Translations under genes and position numbers: made by a program
Shown here: in pieces, positions 62,097 to 64,000 of the stretch
Layout of the letters: each line of letters opens with the position of its first letter
Numbering within the stretch: position 1 is the stretch's first letter
Assembly (NCBI GenBank): GCA_029204225.1
Contig: CM055100.1
Span: 34,030,645 to 34,094,644, forward strand
Origin: Diphasiastrum complanatum
Lineage: Eukaryota > Streptophyta > Lycopodiopsida > Lycopodiales > Lycopodiaceae
Direction of reading: 5' to 3'
DNA length: 64,000 nucleotides
The notes under the pieces: generated by a model
Seen by the model: the letters and a program-made list of their open reading frames with translations, nothing else
Told to the model about the DNA's origin: nothing
Database searches by the model: none

Positions 62097-62300
62097 CGCT
62101 CGCTGTGGCTGCTTTTCTCGGCGGAAGCTGCACGATCCAATTCTTGATCGTAGCATTCCTTGCAGCTCTTCAGCGACTAGCTATTTTTATCTACGATTGT
62201 TCAAGCTTGCCTGCTATTTTCAGTCATATTCTTCAGAAAATCTTGCATATCAAACTCAACTCAGGAAATGTTATGAGCAATAGTTATTGGCGGTTGCAAT
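61951..62300 (+). promoter_or_regulatory. C-run and (CT)n tract, possible host 5' leader
   Basis: A homopolymer of 14 C at about 62046-62059 is followed by (CT)n and (CTCG)n to 62103. This resembles the CT-rich leader at 8.45 kb. A short open frame, MAAFLGGSCTIQ.., starts at 62105 but cannot be assigned. No LINE stem-loop adjoins this CT tract, so it is not a LINE tail. Confidence 0.3.
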
Positions 62301-63354
62301 AGCGGGACTATCAGGAAGGTTTGAATTCTATTCAGGAAACTATAGCGGTTGCACTAGCAGGACTATCTATTCCGAAGGTTTGACCTCAGCTTATCGAAAA
62401 TAGGGTATATCTGGATTTAGGCCTTCGAATTGGCTCCATACTTTTTTCGCGCCTGCGGATTCATTTATGAAGTCATTGATGACGCTGCTTACTGGAAATG
62501 AGCAAGTTGCTTTTATACTTACGAAATCCTGTTGGTAAAGGATAACACTGGAAATGGGCCGAAGTAAGGGCGATCCAGCCCGCAGCAAAACCCGTCCGTC
62601 CAGTAGCAGGTTTGCTTATTTGTCACTCTCTTGCTATTCGGAATCGCATTGCCACCGCTTTTTCGTCTGTAGTTCCTTTCAGAGCAAATCCAAAGTAGGT
62701 ATAATCATGAAGATTCGAAAGTCGTACAGCGGTTCTGGATTTTGAGAATCCGGCTCTAAATATGCACATTGGTTATGAATTGGAGAATACTATCAATCTG
62801 CTTTAAGTGCACCTCTGGTTTACTTAATCATACTGTGGTTCCAAATTCTTTAGAAAGTAAGTTGAGGCAAAATGGATTGTATGTCATTTCTATGAACTAA
62901 AGCTCATAGAGAACACTGATAGATTTGGAAGAGATGAAGCTGTACTGATCGATGAATGTAAAGCAACAACAACATGACGATATCCATAAGAATGATGCTT
63001 AACGTAAGCTGAATTAGAGCCTCAACTCGTTTAATTTGAGCCATTTTATTTTAAGAGCTAGTCTATGATCAATCAGGCATCAACGACGAGGCTGAACTTC
63101 CTGTTTATAATGAACTATGAGGTTCAGAGGTCTGTTTTTAGTAATTAAGTCTCTTGGATTAGGGATGTTATCCAAGACGCTATATTTTAAAGTCCACTTA
63201 TAGCTAGTTAATCAATAAAGTCCTATGGAATGCCAATTCTAAAACACCTAGCTTAGCAACATAAGGAAATGACAATCATTACAGTGTGGACTCACGATCC
63301 AAGTAGTTGTCCTTATGCTGTCTCTTCCCCGTTCAGCAAGCCTGTTTCTGCAAC
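62301..63354. other. Non-coding, nothing recognised
   Basis: Only short frames. Two similar phrases, GCGGTTGCAATAGC(G)GGACTATC and GCGGTTGCACTAGCAGGACTATC, occur near 62290 and 62347, a small local repeat. Confidence 0.3.
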
Positions 63355-63370
63355 TGTCTGTATAAGAATG

Positions 63371-63458
63371 CTTTTTGGTTTTCAAGGAGAGGTTCGAACT
63401 TGGGACCAACGAAACTTTGGATGCCAAGCTAATCAACTAAGCCAACCTTGTTGGGTTC
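63371..63458 (-). mobile_element. 88-bp tRNA-derived SINE
   Basis: Flanked by a 16-bp duplication, TGTCTGTATAAGAATG at 63355-63370 and the same with one mismatch at 63459-63474. The minus strand carries a Pol III A-box-like GTTGGCTTAGTTGATTAGC (63428-63446) and a B-box AGTTCGAACC (63391-63400), spaced as in a tRNA gene, and ends AAAACCAAAAAG. Only the tRNA head and a short A-rich tail are present. It is not a functional tRNA gene because no acceptor pairing is evident. Confidence 0.65.
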
Positions 63459-63838
63459 TGTCTGTATCAGAATGAAGCCTGAAGCTGCAAAGCGAACATG
63501 CTGATGCCCACCAAAATAAAGATGCATACTGTCAATATGAAGATATAGATGCTGCAAAATGAAAATGCTGATGATGTGGAATAGTCTTCCATGCTATGTG
63601 TATAGACCAATATCCAAGCGTACTCAATATTGCCATAATGGGGCTGCAGAAAGATCCATAAAATTACCAATTGGAGAGGCTGGAAAGAATTTGATGCCTG
63701 CATTTAAGAAATAACCGGGCATTATCTTCTTTTGAGAAGAAGCTAACAACTTGAATAGAATTGTTGTGTAGGACCCTCCGCATCAAGGTTGAGATGACTA
63801 AAATGCAAGAAACAAAATGCTCTGGAACTGCCTCGCCA

Positions 63839-64000
63839 TAGTTGCCACGAACTGCGGTTTGAACCTCAAATCACGGTTCGAATCGTTCAAATCGTTCGGA
63901 ACCGGTTCGAACCAGATTTCGGTTCGAACCAAAAAAAAAAGCCCAATTTATTGTTGATTATTAGTTTTAATAAATTATGAATTTTGAGTATTTTGATTTG
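63839..64000. mobile_element. Second GGTTCGAACC fold-back element (cut by window end)
   Basis: Begins ATAGTTGCCACGAACTGCGG and continues with GGTTTGAACC, GGTTCGAATCG and GGAACCGGTTCGAACC. The start matches the reverse complement of the right end of the insertion at 19120-19360. Its end is at or beyond the window limit. Confidence 0.65.

Noticed and set aside
62046-62103. (CT)n tract as another LINE tail
   Set aside because: The adjacent sequence lacks the stem-loop and ATTAATAAA; it looks like a CT-rich leader, as at 8451-8479.
63371-63458. Functional tRNA gene
   Set aside because: A- and B-boxes are present, but acceptor and anticodon stems do not pair and target duplications flank it, so a SINE fits better.

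Overview
The window is nuclear DNA from a land plant. The only clear host gene is a spliced P-TEFb-type cyclin T gene with plant-like exon sequences, GT-AG introns and one intron of 8.7 kb. Nearly everything else is transposable-element sequence: Copia LTR retrotransposons with tRNA-iMet-type primer-binding sites, LINEs, fold-back/MITE elements and a small SINE. Huge TE-filled introns and nested retrotransposons suggest a large-genome plant (fern, lycophyte, gymnosperm or repeat-rich angiosperm); the sequence alone does not decide which.

Layout. 1-7.8 kb: old repeats, including a Copia 5' LTR plus gag relic (2.78-4.61 kb, minus) and two inverted copies of an unrecognised repeated coding family (4.6-5.8 kb plus; 6.7-7.0 kb minus). 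7.87-8.85 kb: a promoter-like segment with five CACGTG G-boxes and a CT-rich leader. 11.1-13.9 kb and 16.0-19.8 kb: two tandem pairs of minus-strand LINEs, each copy ending in a small stem-loop, ATTAATAAA and a long (TC)n tail. 13.9-15.9 kb: a TATA-containing minus-strand segment that may be a spliced transcript. 20.7-35.9 kb: the cyclin T gene, six coding exons that sum to exactly 739 codons including the stop; intron 3 (as numbered here) holds a palindrome-rich fold-back element and the last intron holds a complete but dead 5.8-kb Copia element. 37.5-46.1 kb: a mosaic of Copia fragments into which a 5.48-kb Copia element inserted (target duplication TCTAT); that element carries an internal inversion splitting gag and pol onto opposite strands. 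46.2-55.4 kb: degraded AT-rich LTR-element sequence interrupted by a complete 4.88-kb non-autonomous Copia element (target duplication ATCAG) with a 760-codon open frame. 55.4-57.4 kb: LTR fragments. 57.4-61.2 kb: a broken plus-strand Copia pol interrupted by a 1.5-kb insertion flanked by a 9-bp duplication. 61.2-64 kb: mostly non-coding, with a CT-rich tract, an 88-bp tRNA-like SINE and part of a second GGTTCGAACC fold-back element.

How it fits together: cyclin T would pair with CDKC kinase to phosphorylate RNA polymerase II, and its reading frame and splice sites are intact despite the insertions. The most unusual material is the LINE family (conserved 3' stem-loop, (TC)n tail, C-terminal PCNA-box-like motif, and apparent insertion into its own (TC)n tails) and the internally inverted Copia element with intact target duplications. 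Motifs, splice sites and duplications were read directly from the bases; family names rest on motif recognition, and no database search was possible.
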